A DNA stretch of 64,000 bases from Tropicimonas marinistellae. GTDB lineage: Bacteria > Pseudomonadota > Alphaproteobacteria > Rhodobacterales > Rhodobacteraceae. Where the stretch lies: positions 124,001-188,000 of the forward strand of contig NZ_LNCI01000006.1 of assembly GCF_001509585.1 (NCBI RefSeq). Reading direction: 5' to 3'. The position numbers and the translations under genes are program-made. Of this stretch, positions 27,164-38,306 are shown piece by piece. The notes beneath the pieces were generated by a model that saw only the letters and a program-made list of their open reading frames with translations, was not told the DNA's origin and made no database searches. The number at the start of each line of letters is the position of its first letter. Position 1 is the stretch's first letter.

Positions 27164-27946
27164 ATGAAGATCGCCACCTTTAATATCAATGGCATCAAGG
27201 CGCGCCACGCCGCGCTCTGCGACTGGCTGGACGAGGCGCAGCCGGACGTGGCGCTGCTACAGGAGATCAAATCCGTCGACGAAAACTTCCCGAGGGAAGT
27301 GTTCGAGGAACGCGGCTACAACGTCGAGACCCACGGACAAAAGAGTTTCAACGGGGTGGCAATCCTGTCAAAACTGCCACTTGAGGACGTACGCCGCGGC
27401 CTGCCCGGCGACGAGACGGACGAACAGGCGCGGTGGATCGAAGCCACTGTGGTTGGCGAACACGCGGCGGTTCGGCTCTGCGGGCTATACCTGCCCAACG
27501 GAAATCCTGCGCCAGGACCAAAGTTCGACTACAAGCTGGCATGGATGGATCGGCTCAAGACCCGTGCGGCGGAACTGCTGGCGCAGGAAGAACCGGCTCT
27601 GATGGCAGGTGACTACAACGTGATCCCGCAAGATGCAGATGCCGCGCGACCCGAGGTATGGCAGGACGACGCATTGGCACGCCCGGAAAGCCGCCGCGCA
27701 TTTCGCGAGATCGTGAATCTCGGCTTTACCGAGGCATTCCGGGCACGAACTCTCGGTCCGGGCCATTACACCTTCTGGGATTATCAAGCTGCGGCCTGGG
27801 ACCGAAACGACGGCATCCGTATCGACCACCTTCTGCTAACACCACAAGCGGCCGACCTGCTGACAGACTGTCGGATCGACAAGGATATCCGCAATCGTCC
27901 GAAACCCTCCGACCATGTTCCGATCTGGGTGGATCTCGCAGCGTGA
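27164..27946 (+). CDS. xth: Exodeoxyribonuclease III (AP endonuclease)
   Basis: A 260-residue EEP-fold DNA repair enzyme that cuts 5' of abasic sites and degrades 3' ends. All diagnostic motifs are present: FNINGIK (Asn7), LLQEIKS (Glu34), LYLPNGNP, GDYNVIP, and the terminal SDHVPIW (Asp-His). Length is typical of bacterial ExoIII. AAGGAACC precedes the ATG. It is divergent from the aminotransferase gene. Confidence 0.93.
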   Translation: MKIATFNINGIKARHAALCDWLDEAQPDVALLQEIKSVDENFPREVFEERGYNVETHGQKSFNGVAILSKLPLEDVRRGLPGDETDEQARWIEATVVGEHAAVRLCGLYLPNGNPAPGPKFDYKLAWMDRLKTRAAELLAQEEPALMAGDYNVIPQDADAARPEVWQDDALARPESRRAFREIVNLGFTEAFRARTLGPGHYTFWDYQAAAWDRNDGIRIDHLLLTPQAADLLTDCRIDKDIRNRPKPSDHVPIWVDLAA

Positions 27947-27990
27947 TCGACGCCGGGGACGCCGCGCCCTGATTCGTGCGGTCGGGGTAG

Positions 27991-28016
27991 GAACCGACCG
28001 GTTTTCGGTCTGGTTC
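27991..28016 (+). terminator. Hairpin downstream of xth
   Basis: GAACCGACCG and CGGTCTGGTTC form a roughly 10-bp stem with a single bulged A and a GTTTT loop, 45 bp after the xth stop. The sequence after it (TGCCTCTTG) is only weakly T-rich, so termination is possible, not certain. Confidence 0.4.
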
Positions 28017-28366
28017 TGCCTCTTGCCGTCAACCTAGCCTCAGCCAATCCAGCCGCGACGCCACAACGGGACTGAGCATTGAGTGTATCTCTGGAGAACA
28101 AGCATTCCGTGTGGGCGCACAATGATCGCACTAGCCGATGCCATGCACCGACGTCGAAACCGAAGCGCCATCCGGGAATCGCCGTAATTATCAATTGCAG
28201 TAAAGCACTTACCACCCACCAGCACACAGATATCATGCGCGCACGGCTCATAGGTGGCGTTCAAACTTCGGAAAGTCACGAAAACCGCTTTGCATTTTCA
28301 CCCTCTACCGCTTAGAGGGCACCGAACGCCATGCATTCCGACCGGATCGGCGATGCGGTGGCGTTC
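28017..28366. other. Gene-free stretch before tRNA-Pro
   Basis: No convincing coding frame is seen. A 6-bp stem (CCCTCT against AGAGGG at 28301-28319) is the only clear structure. The stretch is less GC-rich than its surroundings and may hold the tRNA promoter. Confidence 0.45.
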
Positions 28367-28399
28367 TTGCAATCGATCGTTCGAGTGGAACGATTGCAA
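28367..28399 (+). repeat. Long hairpin immediately before tRNA-Pro
   Basis: TTGCAATCG-ATCG-TTC pairs with GAACGATTGCAA: a 12-bp stem interrupted only by a 4-nt bulge that repeats ATCG, with a GAGTG loop. It ends 4 nt before the tRNA. It could guide 5' processing of the precursor or be a mobile-element scar. Confidence 0.5.
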
Positions 28400-28403
28400 T
28401 GAT

Positions 28404-28480
28404 CGGGGCGTAGCGCAGCCTGGTAGCGCGACGGTTTTGGGTACCGTAGGTCGCAAGTTCGAATCTTGCCGTCCCGACCA
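28404..28480 (+). tRNA. tRNA-Pro (anticodon UGG)
   Basis: A 77-nt cloverleaf with an encoded CCA end. The acceptor stem CGGGGCG pairs with CGTCCCG (one G-T wobble); the D stem is GCGC/GCGC; the anticodon stem ACGGT/ACCGT carries the loop TTTGGGT with anticodon TGG; the T arm has TTCGAAT. It reads CCA and, by wobble, other Pro codons. It stands alone. Confidence 0.97.
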
Positions 28481-28673
28481 TCACTCGCCGATGAATGGGG
28501 CAGCGCGCTCTGATAGCGGCGCAATACGTTGCCCGGGCAGTATCGGTCGCCCTCCTCATTGAACCGAACGGTCAAACCGGAAACCGGCAACGCACCGTAC
28601 GGTCAGGTAGGGTGTTGGAAAACCGCCAACCAGCATGATCGCCCGCGAGATCGAAAAGCGATAGGAGATCACG

Positions 28674-28940
28674 ATGGCACTTGGCGAGTGGGGTTCCGAC
28701 CCCGTGGTGCTTCCCGACGAGTCGGAACCGCAGTTCCAGTTTTTCGCGCGCGACGTGATGCTTGACGTGGAGCCCGGGGCGGGCGCCGTCGAGCTTCAAT
28801 GGCGCAATGCGGCCAATGAGTGGGAAACATTCCAGCAGATCACCGACAAGGGCGCCTATCCCGTCATCGTGGCGAACGGACGGTCTCGGCGCATCGTTGC
28901 GACCGGCGACGCCACGTTTTGCGCGACCTGGAGCGCCTGA
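28674..28940 (+). CDS. Small protein of unknown function
   Basis: An 88-residue acidic, beta-rich protein (VELQWRNAANEWETF in the middle, GRSRRIVATGDATF near the end). I do not recognise it. A strong AGGAG lies 7 nt before the ATG and a good terminator follows 60 bp after the stop, so it is a real single-gene transcript. There is no signal peptide or membrane segment. The fold hints at a phage- or virion-like beta-sandwich, but this is only an impression. Confidence 0.6.
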   Translation: MALGEWGSDPVVLPDESEPQFQFFARDVMLDVEPGAGAVELQWRNAANEWETFQQITDKGAYPVIVANGRSRRIVATGDATFCATWSA

Positions 28941-29002
28941 GAGGGGCTTCTACTGGCGAAAGTCTGGATCGCGCCGCAACGCCCAGTGGAGAAGCGCTTT
29001 GC

Positions 29003-29034
29003 AAGGCCGGTGGCAAACGCGTCACCGGCCTTTT
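29003..29034 (+). terminator. Rho-independent terminator
   Basis: AAGGCCGGTG and CACCGGCCTT make a perfect 10-bp stem with a 10-nt loop followed by TTTT. It serves the small gene ending at 28940, just before the 3' end of the convergent maiA. Confidence 0.7.
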
Positions 29035-29175
29035 CCATCCCTGTGCCGCTACTCAACCTTTGGGACTGTCCCACACAAAATCCATGGAACGCCTGCGTCG
29101 GTTTCTGGCGCTTAGAGAAGCCGCTGGTCGCGTCAAATGCCCCACGCTGCCCCAAGGCCGTGGACACCGCGCACA

Positions 29176-29829
29176 TCACGCCGATGGGCGAACGCTATCC
29201 GGGTGAGCAGCGACAAAGGCCGGAATCGACGCACAGGCACTCTCGATGGCGCATATCCTGTTGAACGCGCCCAGTTCGATCCCCCAGCGACGTGCATTGT
29301 AGAGTTGCGGGATCAGGCAACAATCGGCCATCGATGGCGTATTGCCATGACAGAACGCACCTTCTTCGCCTTGTCGAAGCATTTCCTCGACGTTCGCCAG
29401 ACCGCCGCCGATGAATCGCTGCATCCAGGCAATCGTTGCCTCCTGCCCACCACCAGTGAGTTCAGCGACGTGGCGAGCGACGCTCAGATTGCAGATCGGG
29501 TGTATCTCCATTGCAATCGAATACGACAGGCTGCGCACCCTGTGCCGTGCTGCCGGGTCAATTGGCAAAAGCCTTGCCCCGGGCACGGTCTCGTTCAGGT
29601 ATTCGATGATCGCCAACGATTGCGTTAGGTCAATTCCATCCACCGTCAGCGTCGGAACCAAACCCTGCGGATTGCGCGCCACGTACTCTGGTTGCCGGTG
29701 TGACCCAGCGAGCAGATCCACGGTCACACCGTGCCATGGCAAATCCAGCAGATTAAGCGCGATCCGAACCCTGTAGCTCGCCGACGAGCGCCAGTAGTCG
29801 AAGAGTGTGTATTGGCAGGGGTCGTCCAT
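29176..29829 (-). CDS. maiA: Maleylacetoacetate isomerase (zeta-class GST)
   Basis: A 217-residue glutathione S-transferase of zeta class. The signature RSSASYRVRIAL (Ser15, Ser16, Cys-free variant) is followed by NPQGLVPTL, QSLAIIEYL, the C-terminal-domain segment EIHPICNL, and SMADCCLIPQL. It isomerises maleylacetoacetate to fumarylacetoacetate in Tyr/Phe and homogentisate breakdown. No other homogentisate-pathway gene is adjacent, so some zeta GSTs with other roles cannot be excluded. Confidence 0.87.
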   Translation of the reverse strand: MDDPCQYTLFDYWRSSASYRVRIALNLLDLPWHGVTVDLLAGSHRQPEYVARNPQGLVPTLTVDGIDLTQSLAIIEYLNETVPGARLLPIDPAARHRVRSLSYSIAMEIHPICNLSVARHVAELTGGGQEATIAWMQRFIGGGLANVEEMLRQGEEGAFCHGNTPSMADCCLIPQLYNARRWGIELGAFNRICAIESACASIPAFVAAHPDSVRPSA

Positions 29830-29957
29830 CGTAGACCTTCCCGATTGGTATCAACAGGCATTGGGACCATGATGTGCGAGTTACCGCATGAGCGGTCAAC
29901 ACTGGGCAACAAATGCTGCAGTTGCAAAGATCACATCACCACTCTCGAGGCACCATA

Positions 29958-29973
29958 CCACTACATGTTGTGT
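29958..29973 (+). promoter_or_regulatory. NrdR-box-like palindrome, upstream copy
   Basis: CCACTACATGTTGTGT fits the NrdR consensus (acaCwATATnTwGTgt) with one core mismatch. It is nearly the reverse complement of the box at 30265. At 520 bp before nrdJ and 130 bp before the divergent maiA it may be distal, or a chance match. Confidence 0.35.
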
Positions 29974-30264
29974 TGCCATTAGGCAGCGGCCCTGCTCAGT
30001 GGTCATCCACACTTGCTCAACGCTTAACGATTTCCGGCAACACCGTCGGACTACGGCGCATCGCGTGGATTTCTATATTTTGTTGGGTGATTGGCAGTCT
30101 CCACGAGCAATTGTGCGTTTCGCCATTAACGAAGTGAATCGCTGGTCGTGTCGTCGGTCCCGACCTCTCGATGCGGTCAAGCAAAAGTTTTACGCCACTG
30201 CGCAAATTTTTGCGTTGACGTCTCATGGCATCCTACGCCAATTTGTATGGGCGAACCGACAAAG

Positions 30265-30280
30265 CCACAACATATAGTGG
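30265..30280 (+). promoter_or_regulatory. NrdR-box-like operator before nrdJ
   Basis: CCACAACATATAGTGG is a 16-bp palindrome with one core mismatch to the NrdR consensus (acaCwATATnTwGTgt). NrdR, an ATP/dATP-responsive repressor, binds such boxes before ribonucleotide reductase genes. Position, 213 bp before the nrdJ ATG, fits a promoter with a long leader. A second box at the usual helical spacing is not seen. Confidence 0.55.
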
Positions 30281-30318
30281 CGAACCGGACGCAAGAGGGA
30301 CCAAACTCCAATAGCCTG

Positions 30319-30337
30319 GGGCGGCACCGTGCCGCCC
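30319..30337 (+). promoter_or_regulatory. Strong hairpin in the nrdJ leader
   Basis: GGGCGGC-ACCGT-GCCGCCC forms a perfect 7-bp GC stem about 155 nt before the nrdJ ATG. There is no following T-run, so it is unlikely to be a terminator; it may be part of a structured leader. Confidence 0.4.
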
Positions 30338-30492
30338 GGTATCATGTACACCCGCCAGGGCGTGCAGGGTCCTTTTTGCTCCGGCGGATCGCGCGAGACC
30401 GGCAGGCAGCGGGGAAGGCTGACTGTCATCTGGAAAAGAAGACGAGACGAACCGCCGGCAGGGGCGGTCAACGCGCACGGGGCACCACGACC

Positions 30493-34176
<3,684 letters not shown>

Positions 34177-34185
34177 GGAGGGACC

Positions 34186-34551
34186 ATGCAGACGGGGATA
34201 GAGAAACGCGTGACCGGCACCGTGACCGACCGCCTCGTGCGGCGCCACCCCAGCCCCATGTCGCTCGTTTTTCGTCCCGCCGGAGAGCACGCGCTGGCGC
34301 ATGGCTGGCCCGTGTTGCGGCCCGGGGCTCCCGCTCCGACACTGGCTCACACGGAGACATGGCGCGAGAGGTTCGTGTTCGTCTCCGATGACGAGACAGT
34401 CGAGGTGGCGGCCAGCGGATTCAATCCGGTGCTTGGGCTGCACTTCATGGCGCCTTGGGCTCTCGTTTTCGGGCGCCCGCCTGCAGGAGGTGATGCAAAG
34501 GACCATGGAGCAGACACTGGAGGGGCACCTCCGGATCGGCTCCGACACTAG
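34186..34551 (+). CDS. Small protein of unknown function downstream of nrdJ
   Basis: A 121-residue protein that starts 9 bp after nrdJ behind an ideal AGGAGG, so it is co-transcribed. The middle (SDDETVEVAASGFNPVLGL) looks conserved and structured; the C-terminal 20 residues are polar and disordered. There is no motif that I recognise. Coupling to nrdJ suggests a link to nucleotide reduction, but this is inference. Confidence 0.6.
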   Translation: MQTGIEKRVTGTVTDRLVRRHPSPMSLVFRPAGEHALAHGWPVLRPGAPAPTLAHTETWRERFVFVSDDETVEVAASGFNPVLGLHFMAPWALVFGRPPAGGDAKDHGADTGGAPPDRLRH

Positions 34552-34685
34552 TACGGGTTTCGCGCCGCTTGCCCTTCCCTAGGTGGTGGCGCGGTATCGG
34601 GGGCGGGTGCGCTCGCCCCGAGGGCGGATCAGGCCGCAGGCAGAAAACCGGGCGGTATAAACAATCGAGCCTGATAAGCCAAACT

Positions 34686-34716
34686 GGGGCGTCCTTGCGG
34701 CGCCCCATTTTCTTTC
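34686..34716 (+). terminator. Rho-independent terminator of the nrdJ operon
   Basis: GGGGCG and CGCCCC form a 6-bp stem with a 9-nt loop, followed by ATTTTCTTT. It lies 135 bp after the small downstream gene. The 34552-34895 stretch holds nothing else that I can support. Confidence 0.65.
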
Positions 34717-34895
34717 AACAGAACCTTTGCGCCACGGCCCCGGTCGCGACACCCGGCCTGTTGGCGACTTGTGCCGAAATCCGATGCCGATGTGGGGCTG
34801 GGAATCATCTCTTTGCAGCGTGCGAAGATCGCGGGTGACAGAGGCGTCTGCCGATAGCGTCGGTCAGCCGATTGGTCCGAAACAGGATCGACGGC

Positions 34896-35405
34896 CTAGT
34901 CGGCGCAGGGCCAGGCCGCCGCCGCTCCGACCGTCGAATGCCTCATCTGGGTTCCCGGTGCGATTCCCATGGCCTCGGCCAGTCCCCCGTTGATCTCCAG
35001 AACGAACATCACACCCTCGCCGCCGGGGATTGGGGTCAGGTCTTGCGGTACCGCATCGGAATGCACGTGCGTCACCACGCCTTTGGAATCGGCGAAAATC
35101 AGATCAAGGGGAATCAGCGTGTTCTTCATCCAGAAGTTCACAGCCTGCGGCTTCTCATAGACAAAGAGCATGCCAGCGGATTGCGGCAGGGACTCCCGGA
35201 ACATGAGGCCGCTCGCACGTTCCGCGACATCGTCGGCCACTTCGATCGTGAACCGCGCACTCCCCCACTCGCCGCGCAGATCGATCCGGTCTTCCGTACA
35301 GGCCGATTCGGCGAGAGCCAATGTTGCGGATGTACATGCTGCGATCAGCGCAGCCGGTGCGACGCACCACGACTTCAATCGTCGCGCCGGATAGCCCGTT
35401 CCCAT
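34896..35405 (-). CDS. DUF192 family exported protein
   Basis: A 169-residue protein with a signal peptide (APAALIAACTSATLALA, cleavage before ESAC). The DUF192 domain shows TIEVADDVAERASGLMFRES, AGMLFVYEKPQAVNFWMKNT, and PLDLIFADSKGVV. Function is unknown; small periplasmic DUF192 proteins occur widely. Its first 31 bp overlap the 3' end of the cold-shock gene, which means the two are co-transcribed. Confidence 0.85.
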   Translation of the reverse strand: MGTGYPARRLKSWCVAPAALIAACTSATLALAESACTEDRIDLRGEWGSARFTIEVADDVAERASGLMFRESLPQSAGMLFVYEKPQAVNFWMKNTLIPLDLIFADSKGVVTHVHSDAVPQDLTPIPGGEGVMFVLEINGGLAEAMGIAPGTQMRHSTVGAAAAWPCAD

Positions 35406-35914
35406 GCCGCCACCTCGATTGCCATGCGGCCACGCCGCCCCTCGACGACTCGCAAACCGACGGCTTCGCCGGGCTGTAGGTCCGCCAGACCGGACCGCCG
35501 CAAGACCTCGATATGCACGAAGATGTCTTCAGGCCGGCCGAATATGTTGGCGAAACCAAATCCTTTGCCCTTGTCGAACCACTTCACCCGTGCCGGTTCG
35601 AGCGGCAGCGCCGCGATCTCCTCTGGCGAAATCGCAGCCGCATCTTCCAGCGGCGGGCCGGAATCTTCGTCCGGCGGGGTGATCACCACCACTTCGACCG
35701 CCTGCATCCCGCGCGCCGTCTGCTGTACGACAATTTCTATGAGCGCCCCGTCCGCAACAGAGGATTGACCGAAATTCCTCAGCACGTTGGCGTGCAAAAG
35801 AATATCCGGACCGCCCTCCTCGGCGACCACGAACCCAAACCCCTTGGTGGGGTCGAACCACTTAACACGGCCCTTCACCGGCCATGCACTTCCTGTGTCG
35901 TCTTTCGCGGTCAC
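35375..35914 (-). CDS. Two-domain cold-shock protein
   Basis: A 179-residue protein with two cold-shock domains joined by an acidic linker (about 75-110). The N-terminal domain has KWFDPTKGFGFV and DILLHANVL; the second has KWFDKGKGFGFAN and DIFVHIEVLRRSG. These are the RNP1 and RNP2 motifs for single-stranded RNA/DNA binding. The domain duplication is typical of Rhodobacterales. A GTG at 35914 with AAAGGTGG upstream is preferred; an ATG nine codons upstream (35941) is possible. Confidence 0.9.
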   Translation of the reverse strand: MTAKDDTGSAWPVKGRVKWFDPTKGFGFVVAEEGGPDILLHANVLRNFGQSSVADGALIEIVVQQTARGMQAVEVVVITPPDEDSGPPLEDAAAISPEEIAALPLEPARVKWFDKGKGFGFANIFGRPEDIFVHIEVLRRSGLADLQPGEAVGLRVVEGRRGRMAIEVAAWERAIRRDD

Positions 35915-36138
35915 CAGCGGGCCACCTTTGCACTCTCCCATGGACGGGCGCTTCGATCATTTCCAGTGCAAGAATGAAAGCGCTTACGAATAATCAACGG
36001 GCACCCACGGAATGCAATTAATAACGAGGTTTGATGCTTATGGCATCCACTTGATCGTTTCAAGCTTTGGCCCCCATTTCAACGCAAATGCCACGAAATT
36101 GCCCAAGTTCCTCGGGGATCGTTGTTTTTTGACAAAGG

Positions 36139-36741
36139 TTAGGGCGACAGACGCTGAACCTCCCACCCGTTGTTGCCAGTTCGATGCCAGCGGAAGCGGT
36201 CGTGCAGCCGAAACGCGCCGTCGGCCCAGAATTCGATCTCCGTCGGATCCAGCCGGTAGCCGCCCCAGAAGGGCGGTCGCGGCGGATTCGTTCCGTGCTG
36301 TGCAGTCACGCGAGCGACCTCAGCCATGAGCGACGCGCGCGACGCCAGCGGCTGGCTTTGGTGGGAAGCCCAGGCCCCCAAACGCGATTTCAAAGAGCGG
36401 GACTGGTAATAGGCATCGGCCTGCGGGCCTTCCTCGCGCACCACCGTGCCACGCACGCGGATCTGGCGCCGTAAACTCTTCCAATGCATCACGAAGGCCG
36501 CGGTGCCGGTCCGGTCGAGTTCCTGGGCCTTTGTGCTTCCATAGTTCGTATAGAAGACGAAAGCTGCGGCCTCGATATCCTTGAGCAGCACCATGCGAAC
36601 GTTCGGCATCCCGTCGGCGTCGACGGTAGCGAGCGCAATGGCATTCGGATCGTTGATTTCACTGGCTTCCGCTTCCGCTAGCCAGGCGCGCGCCAGCGCG
36701 AAGGGGTCGTCCCCGGCAAAGATGCCGCTACGGTCACTCAT
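36139..36741 (-). CDS. pdxH: Pyridoxamine 5'-phosphate oxidase
   Basis: A 200-residue FMN enzyme that oxidises PNP or PMP to pyridoxal phosphate, the final step of vitamin B6 synthesis and salvage. Motifs visible are [20 protein letters not shown] (FMN site), [27 protein letters not shown], and the terminal DRFRWHR followed by WEVQRLSP. Length is standard. GGAG lies before the ATG. It is divergent from fabI. Confidence 0.93.
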   Translation of the reverse strand: MSDRSGIFAGDDPFALARAWLAEAEASEINDPNAIALATVDADGMPNVRMVLLKDIEAAAFVFYTNYGSTKAQELDRTGTAAFVMHWKSLRRQIRVRGTVVREEGPQADAYYQSRSLKSRLGAWASHQSQPLASRASLMAEVARVTAQHGTNPPRPPFWGGYRLDPTEIEFWADGAFRLHDRFRWHRTGNNGWEVQRLSP

Positions 36742-36875
36742 CGGTCGAACTCCATGCTCCTCTTCAGCCGAGCTACAGTTGGAAAGCAAAAAATTCCAGC
36801 ATTTCCGACGGTCTTGCCCTGCCCCTGCCGCTTGCCGTAAACGGTCCTGAGAAATTCGGTGCGGCGGAGGGACAT

Positions 36876-37694
36876 ATGACGACGGGTCTGATGGCAGGCA
36901 AGCGCGGCCTGATAATGGGTCTTGCAAACGACAAGTCCATCGCCTGGGGGATTGCAAAGGCCTGCGCCGACGCAGGCGCGGAACTTGCGCTTACCTATCA
37001 GGGCGACGCCTTCCGCAAGCGCGTTGTTCCTCTGGCCGAGCAGCTTGGGGTCACGCAACTGGCGGATTGCGACGTGACAGACGAGGCGTCGATGGACGCG
37101 CTCTTCGCACAGCTCTCCGATGCATGGGGAAGCCTCGATTTTGTGGTTCATGCGATTGGGTTTTCTGACAAGAACGAGTTGCGCGGCCGCTACGTTGACA
37201 CCTCTCGTGGCAATTTTTCCATGTCTATGGATATCTCGGTCTATTCCTTCACGGCGCTCTGCCAGCGGGCCGAGAAACTGATGACCAGCGGTGGGTCCTG
37301 CCTCACGCTGACCTATTTCGGCGCGGAAAAGGTGATGCCGCACTATAATGTCATGGGCGTTGCCAAGGCGGCTCTCGAAGCCTCCGTGCGCTATCTCGCA
37401 GAAGACCTCGGCAAGCAGAACATCCGCGTGAACGCGATCTCCGCCGGCCCGATCAAAACGCTGGCAGCCTCCGGCATCGGCGATTTTCGCTACATCCTGA
37501 AGTGGAACGAACTGAACTCGCCCCTGCGGCGCAACGTGACGATCGACGATGTGGGCAATTCGGCGCTCTACCTGCTGTCGGATCTCGGTGCCGGCGTAAC
37601 TGGCGAAGTGCATCATGTCGATGCAGGCTATCATTTAGTCGGCATGAAGGCGGTCGATGCGCCGGATATCGACGTTGTGACCGGAAAGAAGTGA
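36876..37694 (+). CDS. fabI: Enoyl-ACP reductase (NADH), FabI
   Basis: A 272-residue short-chain dehydrogenase for the last step of each fatty-acid elongation cycle. It shows the atypical nucleotide site [25 protein letters not shown], and the catalytic Tyr157-x6-Lys164 (HYNVMGVAK), with a second Tyr at 147, plus [15 protein letters not shown]. These separate FabI from FabG. It is followed by gpt after 7 bp, so the two are probably one transcript. Confidence 0.95.
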   Translation: MTTGLMAGKRGLIMGLANDKSIAWGIAKACADAGAELALTYQGDAFRKRVVPLAEQLGVTQLADCDVTDEASMDALFAQLSDAWGSLDFVVHAIGFSDKNELRGRYVDTSRGNFSMSMDISVYSFTALCQRAEKLMTSGGSCLTLTYFGAEKVMPHYNVMGVAKAALEASVRYLAEDLGKQNIRVNAISAGPIKTLAASGIGDFRYILKWNELNSPLRRNVTIDDVGNSALYLLSDLGAGVTGEVHHVDAGYHLVGMKAVDAPDIDVVTGKK

Positions 37695-37701
37695 ACCAGA
37701 T

Positions 37702-38223
37702 ATGAGCGAACGCCCCCGTTCCGACCGCCTGCCCCACGAAAAGGGCTTTCACATCAGCTGGGATCAGATCCATCGCGATAGCCGGGCTCTTGCCTGGCGC
37801 CTCGATGGACATGGGCCGCTTGAAGGCGGCGGATGGAAGGCCGTGGTGGCCATCACGCGCGGTGGGATGGCCCCGGCAATGATCGTGGCCCGCGAGTTGG
37901 ACATCCGCATCGTCGATACGATTTCGGTCAAGTCCTACAACCACCAGACACAGATGGATGCCGTGGTGTTGAAGGCACCGAACGCCGAGATGATGGGTGA
38001 TGGCGAGGGAATTCTGGTCGTCGATGACCTCGTGGACTCCGGCAAGACGCTCGAACTCGTGCGGCGGCTCTATCCGAAAGCACATTTCGCAACCGTCTAC
38101 GCCAAGCCCAAGGGACGGCCGATGGTTGATACCTTCATCACCGAAGTCAGCCAGGATACGTGGATCTTCTTTCCCTGGGACATGGCGCTGCAATACGTGG
38201 AGCCCTACCGCGGCACGGATTGA
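37702..38223 (+). CDS. gpt: Xanthine/guanine phosphoribosyltransferase
   Basis: A 173-residue salvage enzyme attaching phosphoribosyl from PRPP to xanthine or guanine. The PRPP loop is visible as [15 protein letters not shown], preceded by [17 protein letters not shown] and IDTISVKSY-type residues; the hood segment has [11 protein letters not shown]. Length matches Gpt. It lies directly behind fabI. A GC hairpin (GCGCCC/GGGCGC, 38227-38249) follows the stop without a T-run. Confidence 0.93.
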   Translation: MSERPRSDRLPHEKGFHISWDQIHRDSRALAWRLDGHGPLEGGGWKAVVAITRGGMAPAMIVARELDIRIVDTISVKSYNHQTQMDAVVLKAPNAEMMGDGEGILVVDDLVDSGKTLELVRRLYPKAHFATVYAKPKGRPMVDTFITEVSQDTWIFFPWDMALQYVEPYRGTD

Positions 38224-38306
38224 TCTGCGCCCCCGCGCAGTGAGGGCGCGTTGACCGAATCGCGTTTCGCAACTTTACTCGTTGCGACGCAACCCGGGAG
38301 GCACCG

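Larger units (their letters stand above)
29830..30492. other. Long intergenic region between maiA and nrdJ
   Basis: About 660 bp with no supported gene. It is noticeably AT-richer than its surroundings. It holds two NrdR-box-like palindromes (29958-29973 and 30265-30280) and a strong hairpin (30319-30337) in what is probably the nrdJ leader. Confidence 0.6.

Noticed and set aside
28404-29175. An integrated element at tRNA-Pro
   Set aside because: No repeat of the tRNA 3' end, no integrase and no phage gene were found downstream; only one small orphan gene is present.
30340-30492. A cobalamin riboswitch before the B12-dependent nrdJ
   Set aside because: A GGGGAAGG stretch and a GAGACCGGC stretch recall parts of the element, but the core CCCCGCAACTG and the ordered B12-box are missing.
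34569-34838. An 89-residue frame after the nrdJ operon
   Set aside because: It runs straight through the terminator hairpin and T-run at 34686-34716 and has no ribosome binding site.
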